Source: Brachybacterium equifaecis
Lineage (GTDB): Bacteria; Actinomycetota; Actinomycetes; Actinomycetales; Dermabacteraceae
Direction of reading: 5' to 3'
NCBI RefSeq assembly: GCF_023509525.1
Contig: NZ_JAKNCJ010000008.1
Span: 38,620 to 102,619, forward strand
DNA: 64,000 bases
Below the pieces are notes generated by a model. That model was not told the origin of the DNA, did no database searches, and was given only the letters and a program-made list of their open reading frames with translations. Each line of letters opens with the position of its first letter. Positions within the stretch are counted from its first letter, which is position 1. Positions 27,720 to 36,963 of this stretch are shown here, in pieces. A program made the position numbers and the translations under genes.

Positions 27720-28628
27720 GTGGCACATGACAAGGCTGCACAGAAGGCGGCGCCGGCGAAGGCCGTGCGCACGCGGCGCTCCCGTGCGCAGAAGGATCCC
27801 GAAGGGCGCATGTCGCTCGGGAACCACATGCGCGAGCTGCGCAACCGCCTGTTCTGGTGCGCCGGCGCGGTCGTGATTACCGGTATCGCGGGCTGGTTCC
27901 TGTTCCCCTGGGTGTTCTCGCAGATCTCTGAGCCGTTCAGCGCATACGCCGCGCAGACGGGCAAGCAGGTGCAGCTGAACTACGGCTCTCTGGGTGACAC
28001 CCTGAACATCCGCCTGCAGGTCTCCGCGTACATCGGCCTGATCCTCGCGATGCCGATGTTCCTCTACCAGGCGTGGATGTTCATCATGCCCGGGCTCCAC
28101 CGCAATGAGCGCCGCTACGCGCTCGGATTCTTCGGCACTGCGATCCCCCTGTTCGCGGTCGGCTGCACCGCCGGCTTCATCATGATGCGCATGGCGATCC
28201 CGATCTTCATGGAGCTCGTCCCCGACGGCGCCTCGAACATCGTGAACTTCAAGGACTACCTGCGGCTCGTCATCAAGGCGATGCTCGCGTTCGGCCTCGC
28301 CTTCATCATGCCCGTCGTCCTCGTGGTGCTGAACTTCATGGGCATCCTGTCCGGCCGCGCCATGCTCAAGGCCTGGCGCTGGGTCGTCTTCCTCTGCTTC
28401 GCGTTCACCGCCGTCATGGTGCCCACCCCCGAGCCCACCACGATGATCGTCATGACGATCCCGATGATCGCCCTGTACTTCATCGCCGTCGGGATCGCGT
28501 TCTGGCATGACCGCCGCGCCGCGAAGAACGCCGATACGGACATCCCCGATGATCAGGCGAGCTCGATCGACGACGAGCCCGAGCCCATCGCTCCGCCCTC
28601 CCGCTCGGTCGAGGGCGACCTGCGGTGA
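27720..28628 (+). CDS. tatC: Sec-independent translocase subunit TatC
   Basis: Polytopic receptor subunit that recognises twin-arginine signal peptides. About 302 residues: a basic N-terminus, the conserved GNHMRELRNRLFW block before the first helix, six transmembrane segments, FKDYLRLVIKAMLAFG in the later half, and a charged C-terminus. GTG 27720 is preferred because AAAGGAC (27704-27710) is 9 bases away; GTG 27714 in the same frame adds two residues. Its stop overlaps the start of the lipid kinase gene (GTGA). Confidence 0.95.
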   Translation: MAHDKAAQKAAPAKAVRTRRSRAQKDPEGRMSLGNHMRELRNRLFWCAGAVVITGIAGWFLFPWVFSQISEPFSAYAAQTGKQVQLNYGSLGDTLNIRLQVSAYIGLILAMPMFLYQAWMFIMPGLHRNERRYALGFFGTAIPLFAVGCTAGFIMMRMAIPIFMELVPDGASNIVNFKDYLRLVIKAMLAFGLAFIMPVVLVVLNFMGILSGRAMLKAWRWVVFLCFAFTAVMVPTPEPTTMIVMTIPMIALYFIAVGIAFWHDRRAAKNADTDIPDDQASSIDDEPEPIAPPSRSVEGDLR

Positions 28629-29608
28629 GCCGACTGCGGATCGGGCTGCTGGCGAACCCGACCGCCGCCGGCGGGTCCGCCCATCGCGTGGGCCGCGACG
28701 TCCACCATCTGCTGCGGATCGCGGGGATCTCGGTCGTCGACCTCACCTCCTCGAACGCGGCGCTCGCCCGGGCGCGCGCGCTCGAGGTGCGCGACACCCT
28801 GACCGCTCTCGTGGTCGTGGGCGGAGACGGCACGCTCGCGCTCGGCGCGGAGATCGTCGCCGAGACGCCGGTGCGCCTCGGGCTCGTTCCCGCGGGCAGC
28901 GGGAACGACTTCGCACGGACTTACGGCCTGGACGTCCGCTCTCCCGATGAAGCGGTGCGGCTCCTGCTCCAGGCGCTCTCCCGACCGGTCGTCGCGATCG
29001 ACGCCATCGAGATCCGGCCCGATGACGAGGACCGGGCGGCGCAGGAGGGCGCAGCGGTCCCCGACACCTCGGGGCTCGCGCGCACGATCGCGCTGGGCAA
29101 CGTGTCCCTCGGCTTCGACGCCCTCGTCAACGCGCGCGCGAACTCCTCGCGACTGGCCCCCCGGATGCGCTACACCAGCGCCGTCCTCCAGGAGCTGCGC
29201 TCCTTCGCCCCGTTCCCGTACTGGATCGAGGTCGACGGCGGCCCGCGCGAGGAGGTCGACGCCTCTCTGCTCACGCTGTGCAGCACGGGGATGTTCGGGG
29301 GCGGAATGCGCCTGGTGCCGTCGGCGCGAGTGGACGACGGCGTCCTCGAGCTCGCCATGGTGAGCGGTCTGCGCCGCTCCGCCCTGCTGCGGTTCTTCCC
29401 GCGCGTCTTCCGCGGCACGCATGTGAGCGTGCCGCAGTTCTCCGTCCGCCCGGTGCGGGAGATCCGCGTGGGCCTGCGCGACGGCACCGCGCTGCGCTCC
29501 TATGCCGACGGCGAGGCCCGCGATCTGCTGCCGATCCGCGCCCGCGTGCTCCCCGGGGCGGTGCGCATCCTCGCTGATCTCGGGACCCCGAGTACTGTGG
29601 GGGAATGA
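28625..29608 (+). CDS. diacylglycerol/sphingosine kinase-family lipid kinase
   Basis: 327 residues with the DAGK catalytic domain. It has the NPTAAGG start, VVVGGDGTLALGAE (GGDGT nucleotide motif), PAGSGNDFARTYG, and a C-terminal beta domain with TGMFGGGMRLVPSARVDDG and a final YADGEA. Expected activity is ATP-dependent phosphorylation of a lipid such as diacylglycerol or a mannoside acceptor; the substrate cannot be told from sequence. Start GTG 28625 overlaps the tatC stop, and its own stop overlaps the helY start, so it is in a tatC-kinase-helY run. Confidence 0.92.
   Translation: MSRLRIGLLANPTAAGGSAHRVGRDVHHLLRIAGISVVDLTSSNAALARARALEVRDTLTALVVVGGDGTLALGAEIVAETPVRLGLVPAGSGNDFARTYGLDVRSPDEAVRLLLQALSRPVVAIDAIEIRPDDEDRAAQEGAAVPDTSGLARTIALGNVSLGFDALVNARANSSRLAPRMRYTSAVLQELRSFAPFPYWIEVDGGPREEVDASLLTLCSTGMFGGGMRLVPSARVDDGVLELAMVSGLRRSALLRFFPRVFRGTHVSVPQFSVRPVREIRVGLRDGTALRSYADGEARDLLPIRARVLPGAVRILADLGTPSTVGE
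29593..29598 (+). promoter_or_regulatory. -10 element TACTGT of leaderless helY
   Basis: TACTGT, six bases (GGGGGA), ATG 29605. The element lies inside the end of the lipid kinase gene, giving helY its own promoter as well as coupling. Confidence 0.6.
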
Positions 29609-32562
29609 GCTCTCCCTCCGAGGCGTATGCCCAGTTCACCGCGGAGCAGAGGCGCGCACGCAGCCCGCTCGGAGCGTTCCGCTCCCGGTACTCCTTCGAT
29701 CTCGACCCGTTCCAGATCGAGGGCTGCGAGGCGCTGCAGGCCGGGGACTCGGTGCTCGTCGCCGCGCCGACGGGCGCGGGCAAGACGATCGTCGGCGAGT
29801 TCGCGGTGCATCTCGCGCTCGCCCAGGGCCGGAATGTCTTCTACACCGCTCCGATCAAGGCGCTGTCGAACCAGAAGCACGCCGAGCTCGCCGAATGGCT
29901 GGGGCACGAGCGCGTCGGCCTGCTGACGGGGGACGTCAGCGTGCGGCCCGATGCCGACGTCGTGGTGATGACCACCGAGGTCCTGCGCAACATGATCTAT
30001 GCGTCCTCCGACCTCCTCGCGGGTCTCGGCTACGTGGTGATGGACGAGGTCCACTACCTCGCCGATCGGCTGCGGGGGCCGGTCTGGGAGGAGATCATCA
30101 TCCACCTCGACCGCTCGGTGCAGCTGGTCGCCCTCTCCGCGACCGTCTCCAACGCGGAGGAGTTCGGGACCTGGCTGCAGGAGCTGCGGGGCACCACCCG
30201 TATCGTCGTGGCCGAGACCCGCCCCGTGCCGCTGTGGCAGCACGTCCTGGTGGGCGGGGAGCTCCTGGACCTCTTCGTCGATGCCGACGGCGAGGCCGTC
30301 GTCTCCCACGGCCCGGGAGCGCGCGCGGACAGGATCGTGAACCCCGACCTCGAGCAGCTCTCCTCCCTCACCGTCCAGATCGGCACGGACCGGGGAGGAC
30401 GGGGACCGCGCGGAGGCGAGAGCGGCGAGGGCCGCCGCGGGCAGGACCGCAATGCCGGCGATCGGCGGCACGGCGGCCACGGCGGCCACGGGAGAGGCCG
30501 TGGGCGCTCCGGCCACGGCTCCCGCCAGCCAGGGCGCGGGACTGCAGGGCGCCATCGCCTCCGCGGCGGTGAGCGCGCCGAGCCGCGGGCGGGGCTGCCG
30601 CGCGCGCTGCGCCGATCCGACGTCGTCGCCCTGCTGGACCAGAACGCCCTCCTGCCCGCGATCTTCTTCATCTTCTCGCGCGCCGGCTGCGACGCCGCGG
30701 TGCGCCAGCTCGACCAGTCGCGAGTGCGCCTGACCACCGACGAGGAGAAGCGGAGGATCCGGGAGATCCTCGATGAGCGGCTCTCGGTGATCGGCTTCGA
30801 GGATGAGCAGCTACTCCAGCTCCACCAGTTCCGCCGGGCCGCGGAGAACGGGTTCGCCGCCCACCACGCGGGCATGCTGCCGCTGCTGAAGGCCTGCATC
30901 GAGGAGCTGTTCGTCCAGGCCCTGGTGAAGGTGGTCTTCGCGACCGAGACGCTCGCGCTCGGCATCAACATGCCGGCGCGCTCCGTCGTCCTCGAGAAGC
31001 TCTCGAAGTTCAACGGCACGGAGCACGCGAGCCTCACACCGGGGGAGTACACCCAGCTCACCGGTCGTGCGGGTCGGCGCGGCATCGACACCGAAGGCCA
31101 CGCCGTCGTCGTCGCCGGGCCGGGCTTCGACGCGGACGCCGTCGCCTCCCTCGCCTCAACGCGCACCTTCCCGCTGCGCTCCGCGTTCCGCCCGACGGCC
31201 AATATGGCCGTCAACCTGCTGGCCCGCTTCGATCTGGATCGCGCGCGAGAGACGCTCGAGATGAGCTTCGCGCAGTTCCAGACGGACCGCTCGGTCGTCG
31301 GCCTCGCACGCCGCTCGCGGGAGCTCGAGGACACCGCCGAGTCCTACCGCGCGGCGCTCGCCTGCGAGCGCGGGGACATCGTCGAGTACGCCGACCTGCG
31401 GCGACGCATCGCAGCGCGCGAGAAGGAGCTGTCGCAGTCGCGGGTGGCGAAGGACCGCGATCGCACTCGCAGCACCCTCAAGGGCATGCGGCGCGGGGAG
31501 ATCGTCGCCCTCCCCGGGGGCAAGCGCCAGGGCTACGGCGTGGTCGTCGACGTGGACCGAGAGGTGCTCGGCGGTCCTGCCGTGACGCTGCTCGGCACCG
31601 ACGGCAGGCTGCGCGGCATCCGCCCGGGCGACGTGCCCTCGCCGCCCGCCGTCGTGGACACCATGAAGCTGCCGCGGCTGGACCGGATGAGCAGCGCGAA
31701 GGTCCGCAAGGACACTGCCTCCGCCCTGCGCCAGAGGCTCGCCGGACGCACCGGGGACGCGCGCGCCGAGACGAAGCGGCTCGCCGTGCGGACGCCCTCC
31801 ACCGCCGCGCAGGACGCCGAGCTCCAGGAGCTGCGGGCCGCGCTGCGCGCGCACCCCTGCCACGAATGCCCGGATCTGCCCGCCCACGAGCGCTGGCTCG
31901 AGCGCCTCCGGCGCACCGAACGGGACCTCGAGTCGGTCCAGCGCCGCATCGAGGGGCGCACCTCATCCCTGGCGCGGCAGTTCGATCGCCTCGTCGCCCT
32001 CCTCGAGTCGCTCGGCTATCTCCGCCCCGCGGCGGACGCCGCACCGGGGCACCGCGACCTCGAGCCGACCGAGCGGGGGCTGCACCTGCGCCGCCTGTTC
32101 AGCGACCGCGATCTGCTCGTCGCCGAGTGCCTCGAGGGCGGCGCCTGGGACGATCTCGATGCGGCGGATCTCGCCGCGATCGTCTCCGCCTGCGCATACG
32201 AGGCGCGGCGGGATGATCCCCGCTCGCCCGAGCAGCCGCCCTCGGCCCGCTTCGATGCCGCGCTGGAGGCGACGTTCCGCATCAGCGGCCGGCTCCGCAG
32301 CGCCGAGGAGAGCTTCGGCATCGACCCGACGAACCCGCCCGACCCCGCAGTGGCCGCGATCATGCACCGCTGGGCACGGGGCCACCACCTCGCCGGCGCC
32401 CTGGGCGAGGCGGACCTGACCCCGGGGGACTTCGTGCGCCACTGCCGGCAGGTCATCGATCTGCTCGAGCAGCTTACGGAGATCCCGCACGTCGCGCTCA
32501 CAGCCAGGAATGCGATAGTCGCCGTGCGCCGCGGGCTCGTCGCCCAGGAGATGGACCGCTGA
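29605..32562 (+). CDS. helY: Ski2/Mtr4-like RNA helicase HelY
   Basis: 985-residue superfamily 2 helicase of the Ski2-like family. Motifs: Walker A APTGAGKT (53-60), DEVH box (147-150), LSATVSNAEEF (motif III), GINMPAR and GRAGRRG (motif VI). A DSHCT-type domain forms the C-terminus. Between the two RecA lobes (about residues 255-335) is a Gly/Arg/His-rich low-complexity insert not seen in compact homologues. Role by family: ATP-dependent unwinding in RNA turnover. Start ATG 29605 overlaps the previous stop (ATGA). Confidence 0.95.
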   Translation: MSSPSEAYAQFTAEQRRARSPLGAFRSRYSFDLDPFQIEGCEALQAGDSVLVAAPTGAGKTIVGEFAVHLALAQGRNVFYTAPIKALSNQKHAELAEWLGHERVGLLTGDVSVRPDADVVVMTTEVLRNMIYASSDLLAGLGYVVMDEVHYLADRLRGPVWEEIIIHLDRSVQLVALSATVSNAEEFGTWLQELRGTTRIVVAETRPVPLWQHVLVGGELLDLFVDADGEAVVSHGPGARADRIVNPDLEQLSSLTVQIGTDRGGRGPRGGESGEGRRGQDRNAGDRRHGGHGGHGRGRGRSGHGSRQPGRGTAGRHRLRGGERAEPRAGLPRALRRSDVVALLDQNALLPAIFFIFSRAGCDAAVRQLDQSRVRLTTDEEKRRIREILDERLSVIGFEDEQLLQLHQFRRAAENGFAAHHAGMLPLLKACIEELFVQALVKVVFATETLALGINMPARSVVLEKLSKFNGTEHASLTPGEYTQLTGRAGRRGIDTEGHAVVVAGPGFDADAVASLASTRTFPLRSAFRPTANMAVNLLARFDLDRARETLEMSFAQFQTDRSVVGLARRSRELEDTAESYRAALACERGDIVEYADLRRRIAAREKELSQSRVAKDRDRTRSTLKGMRRGEIVALPGGKRQGYGVVVDVDREVLGGPAVTLLGTDGRLRGIRPGDVPSPPAVVDTMKLPRLDRMSSAKVRKDTASALRQRLAGRTGDARAETKRLAVRTPSTAAQDAELQELRAALRAHPCHECPDLPAHERWLERLRRTERDLESVQRRIEGRTSSLARQFDRLVALLESLGYLRPAADAAPGHRDLEPTERGLHLRRLFSDRDLLVAECLEGGAWDDLDAADLAAIVSACAYEARRDDPRSPEQPPSARFDAALEATFRISGRLRSAEESFGIDPTNPPDPAVAAIMHRWARGHHLAGALGEADLTPGDFVRHCRQVIDLLEQLTEIPHVALTARNAIVAVRRGLVAQEMDR

Positions 32563-32603
32563 GCGCAGCGTCCCGTCCCGTCGACCGCGAGGAGCCCTCC
32601 GGC

Positions 32604-33374
32604 ATGACCGCGCCCGCACACAGGCCCGCCGGCACGGAGCCCGTGCTCTACACCGGAGTAGTCGTGTACTCCACCCAGGATCCCGAGGCCTCCGCGGTGC
32701 TCGTCGAGGGCGCGACGATCACCTGGATCGGCCCGCTCGAGAACGCGGACCGCTTCCATCCCGGGGCCCGCCGGATCGACGCCACCGGCTGCCTCATGGC
32801 GCCGGGCTTCGTGGACAGCGCACCGCTCGGCGCCGATGCCCCCGACGCGACTCTGCCCGAGGGATGGCGGGAAGCGGCCGCGTCTCGCGGGATCGTGGCC
32901 GTGAACCCGGGGACCACGGGCGAGCGCGAGGGCATTCGCGTCGTCGCACCGGTCACCGAGGCCGCCCCGCTGAAGACTCTCGCCCGAGATGGCGTGCCCG
33001 TCGCCTTCGGCTCGGCGGGGGCGAGGCAGGCGCAGGACCCCTGGAGCTGGGTGCGGGCCGCCTCCCGCGAAGGGGATCCGCAGGAGCGGCTGAGCGACCG
33101 CGCCGCCTTCCTCGCAGCGACCCGCGCCGGTCACCGGCTCGCCGGGCGCATGCACCCCGGGTCCCTCACCCTCGGGGGAGAGGCGACCTTCGTGCTCTGG
33201 GAGCCCTGGGACCTCACCGTCCATTCGGCCGACGAGCACACGAACGCGTGGTCCGTCGATCCCCGCTCCTACACGCCGCTGCTGCCGGACCTCTCCGCGG
33301 GGGCGCCGCGAGCGCTGCGCACGGTGATCGAGGGTGTCGTCGTGCACGACGACCTGCCCGGAGGGGCGAGCTGA
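32604..33374 (+). CDS. degenerate amidohydrolase-superfamily protein
   Basis: 256 residues, against about 400-450 for the family. The N-terminal beta-sandwich is recognisable (VLVEGATITWIGPL, then GCLMAPGFVD). The next residues, normally the HxH metal motif, read SAPLG. A short middle retains VPVAFGSAG. The C-terminal part GHRLAGRMHPGSLTLGGEATFVLWE corresponds to the closing strands. Metal ligands and most of the barrel are missing, so hydrolase activity is unlikely. GAGGAG precedes ATG 32604. It overlaps lnt by one base (TGATG), suggesting it is expressed as part of that operon. Confidence 0.8.
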   Translation: MTAPAHRPAGTEPVLYTGVVVYSTQDPEASAVLVEGATITWIGPLENADRFHPGARRIDATGCLMAPGFVDSAPLGADAPDATLPEGWREAAASRGIVAVNPGTTGEREGIRVVAPVTEAAPLKTLARDGVPVAFGSAGARQAQDPWSWVRAASREGDPQERLSDRAAFLAATRAGHRLAGRMHPGSLTLGGEATFVLWEPWDLTVHSADEHTNAWSVDPRSYTPLLPDLSAGAPRALRTVIEGVVVHDDLPGGAS

Positions 33375-35026
33375 TGGCGCGAGCGGCTCAGGCCACCCGC
33401 GACACGATCCGGCCGACCTCGCCCTTCGCCGCCCTCGTCCTGGGCGCGATCGGCGGGATGTGCGCGCTGCTCGCGTTCCCCCCGTACGACCTCTGGATGC
33501 TGCTTCCCGTGGCGATCGCCGCGCTGAACGCCGCCCTGCTCACCCGCAGATGGTGGGCCGGCGCCCTCGGCGCTCTCACCTGGGGCCTCGCGTTCTTCAT
33601 CCCGCTGACGAACTGGGCGAACATATACGCGGGAGCGATGCCCTGGATCGCGCTCGGCGTCTTCGAGGCGCTCTACATCGTCCTGTACGGGGTGCTGGCC
33701 CGGATCGTGATGGTGCGCCGCGGGCTCGGCCTCGGCACTGCGGTGATCGTCGCCGCGCTCTGGACGGGCGCGGAGACCCTGCGCTCGACGTTCCCCTGGG
33801 GCGGGCTGCCCTGGGGCGCCAGCGGCTTCGCGCTGCAGTCCTCGCCGCTGCTGAATCTCGGCCCCTGGGTGGGGATGGCGGGGCTCGCTTTCGCGGTCGC
33901 CCTCCTCGGGCAGCTCCTGCTGGGCGGCGCACTCGCGCTCGCGCAGCGGCGCAGCACGGGGGTCGTCGGCCTCAGCGGCGTGTGGCCCCTCGCGACCGCG
34001 TGCGGCGCCGTGCTCGCATCGCTCGTCGTGCCGCTGCCGTCGAACCCTGCGCCGAGCGGCGAGCAGACCACCCTCAGCATCGCCGGGATCCAGGGGAACA
34101 TGGCGCCGATCGATCCTCAGGCGCTCACGATGTCGGAGGAGACCTTCCCGAACCATCTGGCCGCGACCGAGGATGCCATCGCCCAGGTGCGCGCCGCCGG
34201 CGGGCGGCTCGATCTGGTGGTCTGGCCCGAGGACTCCACCGGATGGGATCCGCGCGAGGACGGCTGGCGCGGGGAGGCGATCACCGACGTCGCGCGCGAT
34301 GCGCAGGCGCCTGTGCTCGTCGGCACGCAGACCCTCGTCGAGGACGACACCGCCCGCCTGAACTCCGCCCTCCTGTGGACTCCGGACGGCGAGGTGGCCG
34401 CGACCTACTCCAAGCGCCATCCGGTCCCGTTCGGCGAGTACATCCCGGCGCGCGGATTCTTCCGCATGCTGACCGACAAGGTTGACCTGATCTCGGTGGA
34501 CATGATCCCGGGGGACGCCGTGGGCGTGCTCGATGTCCAGGGGCATCCCGTGGGCGTGCTGATCTGCTTCGAGATCGCCTACCAGGACCTCGTGCAGGAC
34601 ACCGTCCGCTCGGGAGCGCAGGTGATCGTGGTGCAGTCCAACAACGCGCTGTTCGGCGACTCCCACGAGGCGGTCCAGCAGCTCGCGGAGGCGAAGGTCT
34701 TCGCTGTGATCTCCGGTCGCAGCGTCGTCCACGTCTCCACCGTCGGCGACAGCGCGATCTTCACCCCGACGGGCCGGGTGCTGGACTCCCAGGCGCACTG
34801 GACGCAGGGCTCGGTGATCGCCGACGTGCCGCTCGCCACCGGCATCACCCCGGCGATCGCGGCGGGCGCATGGCCCGCGATCGCCCTCAGCGCGCTCGGC
34901 GCGCTGGGAGTGCTGCTCTCGCTCATGACGCGCACCCGCGCGATCGCGGTGCGCCCCGAGACCGTGCGCCGCGAGCCCGTAGGCCGCGCAGCATCTGCGC
35001 CCTCGGCGCGGGGGAGTCGGCGATGA
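33374..35026 (+). CDS. lnt: apolipoprotein N-acyltransferase
   Basis: Adds the third acyl chain to lipoproteins in the membrane. 550 residues: about six to seven N-terminal transmembrane helices, then a nitrilase-fold catalytic domain. The triad is visible as Glu in VVWPEDSTGWD, Lys in YSKRHPVPFGEY and Cys in LICFEIAYQD, plus a final transmembrane helix. Start ATG 33374 shares a base with the previous stop. The stop overlaps the ppm start (ATGA); in mycobacteria these two functions are fused as Ppm1, here they are coupled separate genes. Confidence 0.95.
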   Translation: MARAAQATRDTIRPTSPFAALVLGAIGGMCALLAFPPYDLWMLLPVAIAALNAALLTRRWWAGALGALTWGLAFFIPLTNWANIYAGAMPWIALGVFEALYIVLYGVLARIVMVRRGLGLGTAVIVAALWTGAETLRSTFPWGGLPWGASGFALQSSPLLNLGPWVGMAGLAFAVALLGQLLLGGALALAQRRSTGVVGLSGVWPLATACGAVLASLVVPLPSNPAPSGEQTTLSIAGIQGNMAPIDPQALTMSEETFPNHLAATEDAIAQVRAAGGRLDLVVWPEDSTGWDPREDGWRGEAITDVARDAQAPVLVGTQTLVEDDTARLNSALLWTPDGEVAATYSKRHPVPFGEYIPARGFFRMLTDKVDLISVDMIPGDAVGVLDVQGHPVGVLICFEIAYQDLVQDTVRSGAQVIVVQSNNALFGDSHEAVQQLAEAKVFAVISGRSVVHVSTVGDSAIFTPTGRVLDSQAHWTQGSVIADVPLATGITPAIAAGAWPAIALSALGALGVLLSLMTRTRAIAVRPETVRREPVGRAASAPSARGSRR

Positions 35027-35868
35027 GCCCCGCAGAGCGCGGAGCAGGGGTCCCGCACCCGTCGAGCGCCGCACCCGAACGCACGCTCGTCGTCATCCCG
35101 ACCTACAACGAGATCGACGCGCTCCCGCCGACGCTCGCGCGGCTCCGCGCCGCCGTCCCGCACGCGCACGTGCTCATCGTGGACGACGCCTCGCCCGACG
35201 GCACCGGCGACTTCGCCGCTCAGCAGTCCGCGCAGGATCCGCAGGTGCACGTCCTGCACCGGGCAGGGAAGGAGGGCCTCGGCCCGGCCTACCTGGCAGG
35301 GTTCGCCTGGGGCCTGGCGGAGGGCTTCGAGGTGCTCGTGGAGATGGACGCCGACGCCTCCCACCGCCCCGAGCAGCTCGAGCGGCTCCTCGAGGGGGTG
35401 CGCCGGGGAGCGGATCTGGTGATCGGCTCCCGCTGGGTGAGCGGCGGAGCGGTGCACAACTGGCCCTTGCGCAGGCTCCTGCTCTCGCGCGGCGCGAACA
35501 TCTACACCAAGATCATGATCGGCATGCCGGCGCGCGATGCGACCGCGGGGTTCCGCGCCTATCGCGCCCCGCTCCTGGCCAGGCTGCTCCAGGAGTCGCC
35601 CGCATCGCAGGGGTACTGCTTCCAGGTCGACATGACGCGGCTCGCCGACCGGCATGGCGCCCTGATCCGCGAGGTGCCCATCGACTTCGACGAGCGCACG
35701 GAGGGTGCGAGCAAGATGAGCTCCTCGATCGTGCAGGAGGCGCTCGTGAAGGTGACGCTCTGGGGGATCGCGCATCGCGCCCAGCAGGCGGCCACCGTGG
35801 TTCGCTATCCTCGCAGCACCGGCGGGCGCGACCGCGCTGCACGCCGTTCCGCCCGATCCGCGAGGTGA
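35023..35868 (+). CDS. ppm1: polyprenol monophosphomannose synthase (GT2, Dpm1-like)
   Basis: Transfers mannose from GDP-mannose to polyprenyl phosphate, the donor for lipoglycan and protein mannosylation. 281 residues. GT2 features: VVIPTYNEIDALP, VDDASPDGTGD, the DAD motif (VEMDADASHRPEQ), ADLVIGSRWVSGGAVHNWP and FDERTEGASKMS. It lacks C-terminal membrane helices, as in the catalytic half of mycobacterial Ppm1. It is translationally coupled to lnt. Confidence 0.93.
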   Translation: MSPAERGAGVPHPSSAAPERTLVVIPTYNEIDALPPTLARLRAAVPHAHVLIVDDASPDGTGDFAAQQSAQDPQVHVLHRAGKEGLGPAYLAGFAWGLAEGFEVLVEMDADASHRPEQLERLLEGVRRGADLVIGSRWVSGGAVHNWPLRRLLLSRGANIYTKIMIGMPARDATAGFRAYRAPLLARLLQESPASQGYCFQVDMTRLADRHGALIREVPIDFDERTEGASKMSSSIVQEALVKVTLWGIAHRAQQAATVVRYPRSTGGRDRAARRSARSAR

Positions 35869-35872
35869 ACCC

Positions 35873-36412
35873 GTGAGCACGACCCCGCAGCCCTCCGATC
35901 GTCCCTCGCGCCGCGGCGCGCTCCTTCCGCTCGGCGTGCTCGCTCTCGGAGCGGCGGAGCTCGCGATCCTGATCTGGATCGGGATGAGCACCTCGGTGTG
36001 GTGGGCGCTGCTGATCGTCGGGATCGGCTGGATCATCGGTGCGGCACTCGTGATCACCGCTGGTCAGCAGTCCTTCACCCGGCTGCGCTCCCTGGTGCGC
36101 GCCGCGCGCGGGGCGGGCTCGGTCGAGGACCACCTCAGCCGCCCCGTGTTCACGCTGCTCTCCGCGCTGCTGTTCTTCTTCCCGGGGATCCTCACCGATC
36201 TCGCCGGACTGGTGCTGCTGCTGGTGCCGGTGCAGCGACGGGCCGTGCGATCGATGGGCCTCGCCAGCGGCTCCGGCGCCGCGAACCGGGTGCTCTACCG
36301 GCGCGAGGCGGGCGGGGTCATCGACGGCGAGATCGTCATCGGCCCCGCCTCGGGAAGCGGCTCGAGCGCAGCCGAGCCCCCGCGCAGCGCACCGACCATC
36401 ACCCAGGACTGA
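35873..36412 (+). CDS. FxsA family membrane protein
   Basis: 179 residues with three to four hydrophobic segments and the FxsA core: a helix pair, then GSVEDHLSRPVFTLLSALLFFFPGILTD and LVPVQRR. In E. coli FxsA affects phage F exclusion; the native role is unknown. The tail is Ser/Gly/Pro-rich. Start GTG 35873 lies 4 bp after ppm1, so it closes the lnt operon and is followed by a strong hairpin. Confidence 0.88.
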   Translation: MSTTPQPSDRPSRRGALLPLGVLALGAAELAILIWIGMSTSVWWALLIVGIGWIIGAALVITAGQQSFTRLRSLVRAARGAGSVEDHLSRPVFTLLSALLFFFPGILTDLAGLVLLLVPVQRRAVRSMGLASGSGAANRVLYRREAGGVIDGEIVIGPASGSGSSAAEPPRSAPTITQD

Positions 36413-36428
36413 CGCCCCACCACGCACA

Positions 36429-36460
36429 GCGCCCCTGCACCGAGATCGGTGCAGGGGCGC
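36429..36460. terminator. bidirectional hairpin terminator
   Basis: GCGCCCCTGCACC (36429-36441) pairs perfectly with GGTGCAGGGGCGC (36448-36460) around a 6-base loop, between the convergent fxsA-like and rbpA genes. Confidence 0.88.
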
Positions 36461-36494
36461 GGCCGTGCGGGGCGGGGTCTGGGGACCCCTGCGC

Positions 36495-36845
36495 TCAGAA
36501 GTTCCGGCGGGAGTGGAGCTTGCCGGCGCGCAGCAGCTCCAGGCGCTGATCGAGGAGGACCTGGAGGTCCTTCTCCTCGCGGCGCTCGAGGAGCATGTCC
36601 CAGTGGGTGCGCTGGGGCTTGCCCGGCTTCTCCTCGGGCTTCTCGTGGTCGCGCAGCACCGCGGTCGTGCCGCAGCGGCACTCCCAAATGGCGGGGACGT
36701 CGGCCTCGACGGAGAAGGGCAGGATGATGTGGTGGCCGTTCGGGCAGTCGTACACAGCATCCTGGCGGGGAGCGGCGAGGACGTTCTCGTCGGTCTCCAT
36801 GCTGAGGGATCCGAGGCGGGTGCCTCGCAGGCTGCGACTGTTCAT
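36495..36845 (-). CDS. rbpA: RNA polymerase-binding protein RbpA
   Basis: Actinobacterial transcription factor that binds the housekeeping sigma factor and RNA polymerase and stabilises the open complex. 116 residues. It has the N-terminal tail NSRSLRGTRLGS, a zinc-ribbon-like core (YDCPNGH and WECRCG), a basic linker, and the sigma-interaction helix LEERREEKDLQVLL-like segment near the C-terminus. Start ATG 36845 has GGAAGG upstream. Convergent with fxsA. Confidence 0.97.
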   Translation of the reverse strand: MNSRSLRGTRLGSLSMETDENVLAAPRQDAVYDCPNGHHIILPFSVEADVPAIWECRCGTTAVLRDHEKPEEKPGKPQRTHWDMLLERREEKDLQVLLDQRLELLRAGKLHSRRNF

Positions 36846-36912
36846 GGGGATCTGCCTTCCTGGTGGTTCGGAGAGCGGGGCGGCGCAGGGCGCACCCCTT
36901 CGCGAGGGACAA

Positions 36913-36956
36913 CGCCGCCTCGGCGCGGATCATTCCCGATCTCCGCCGAGGAGGCG
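36913..36956. terminator. imperfect hairpin downstream of the GDPD gene
   Basis: An 18-base arm at 36913-36930 pairs with 36939-36956 with three mismatches. It lies 8 bases past the minus-strand GDPD stop codon. Confidence 0.6.
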
Positions 36957-36963
36957 ACGCAGG

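Noticed and set aside
23342..27964. A 1540-codon open frame on the minus strand
   Set aside because: It runs antisense to several clear genes (DUF3866 in part, pafBC, tatA), has Arg/Ala/Gly-rich composition typical of shadow frames in high-GC DNA, and shows no domain of its own.
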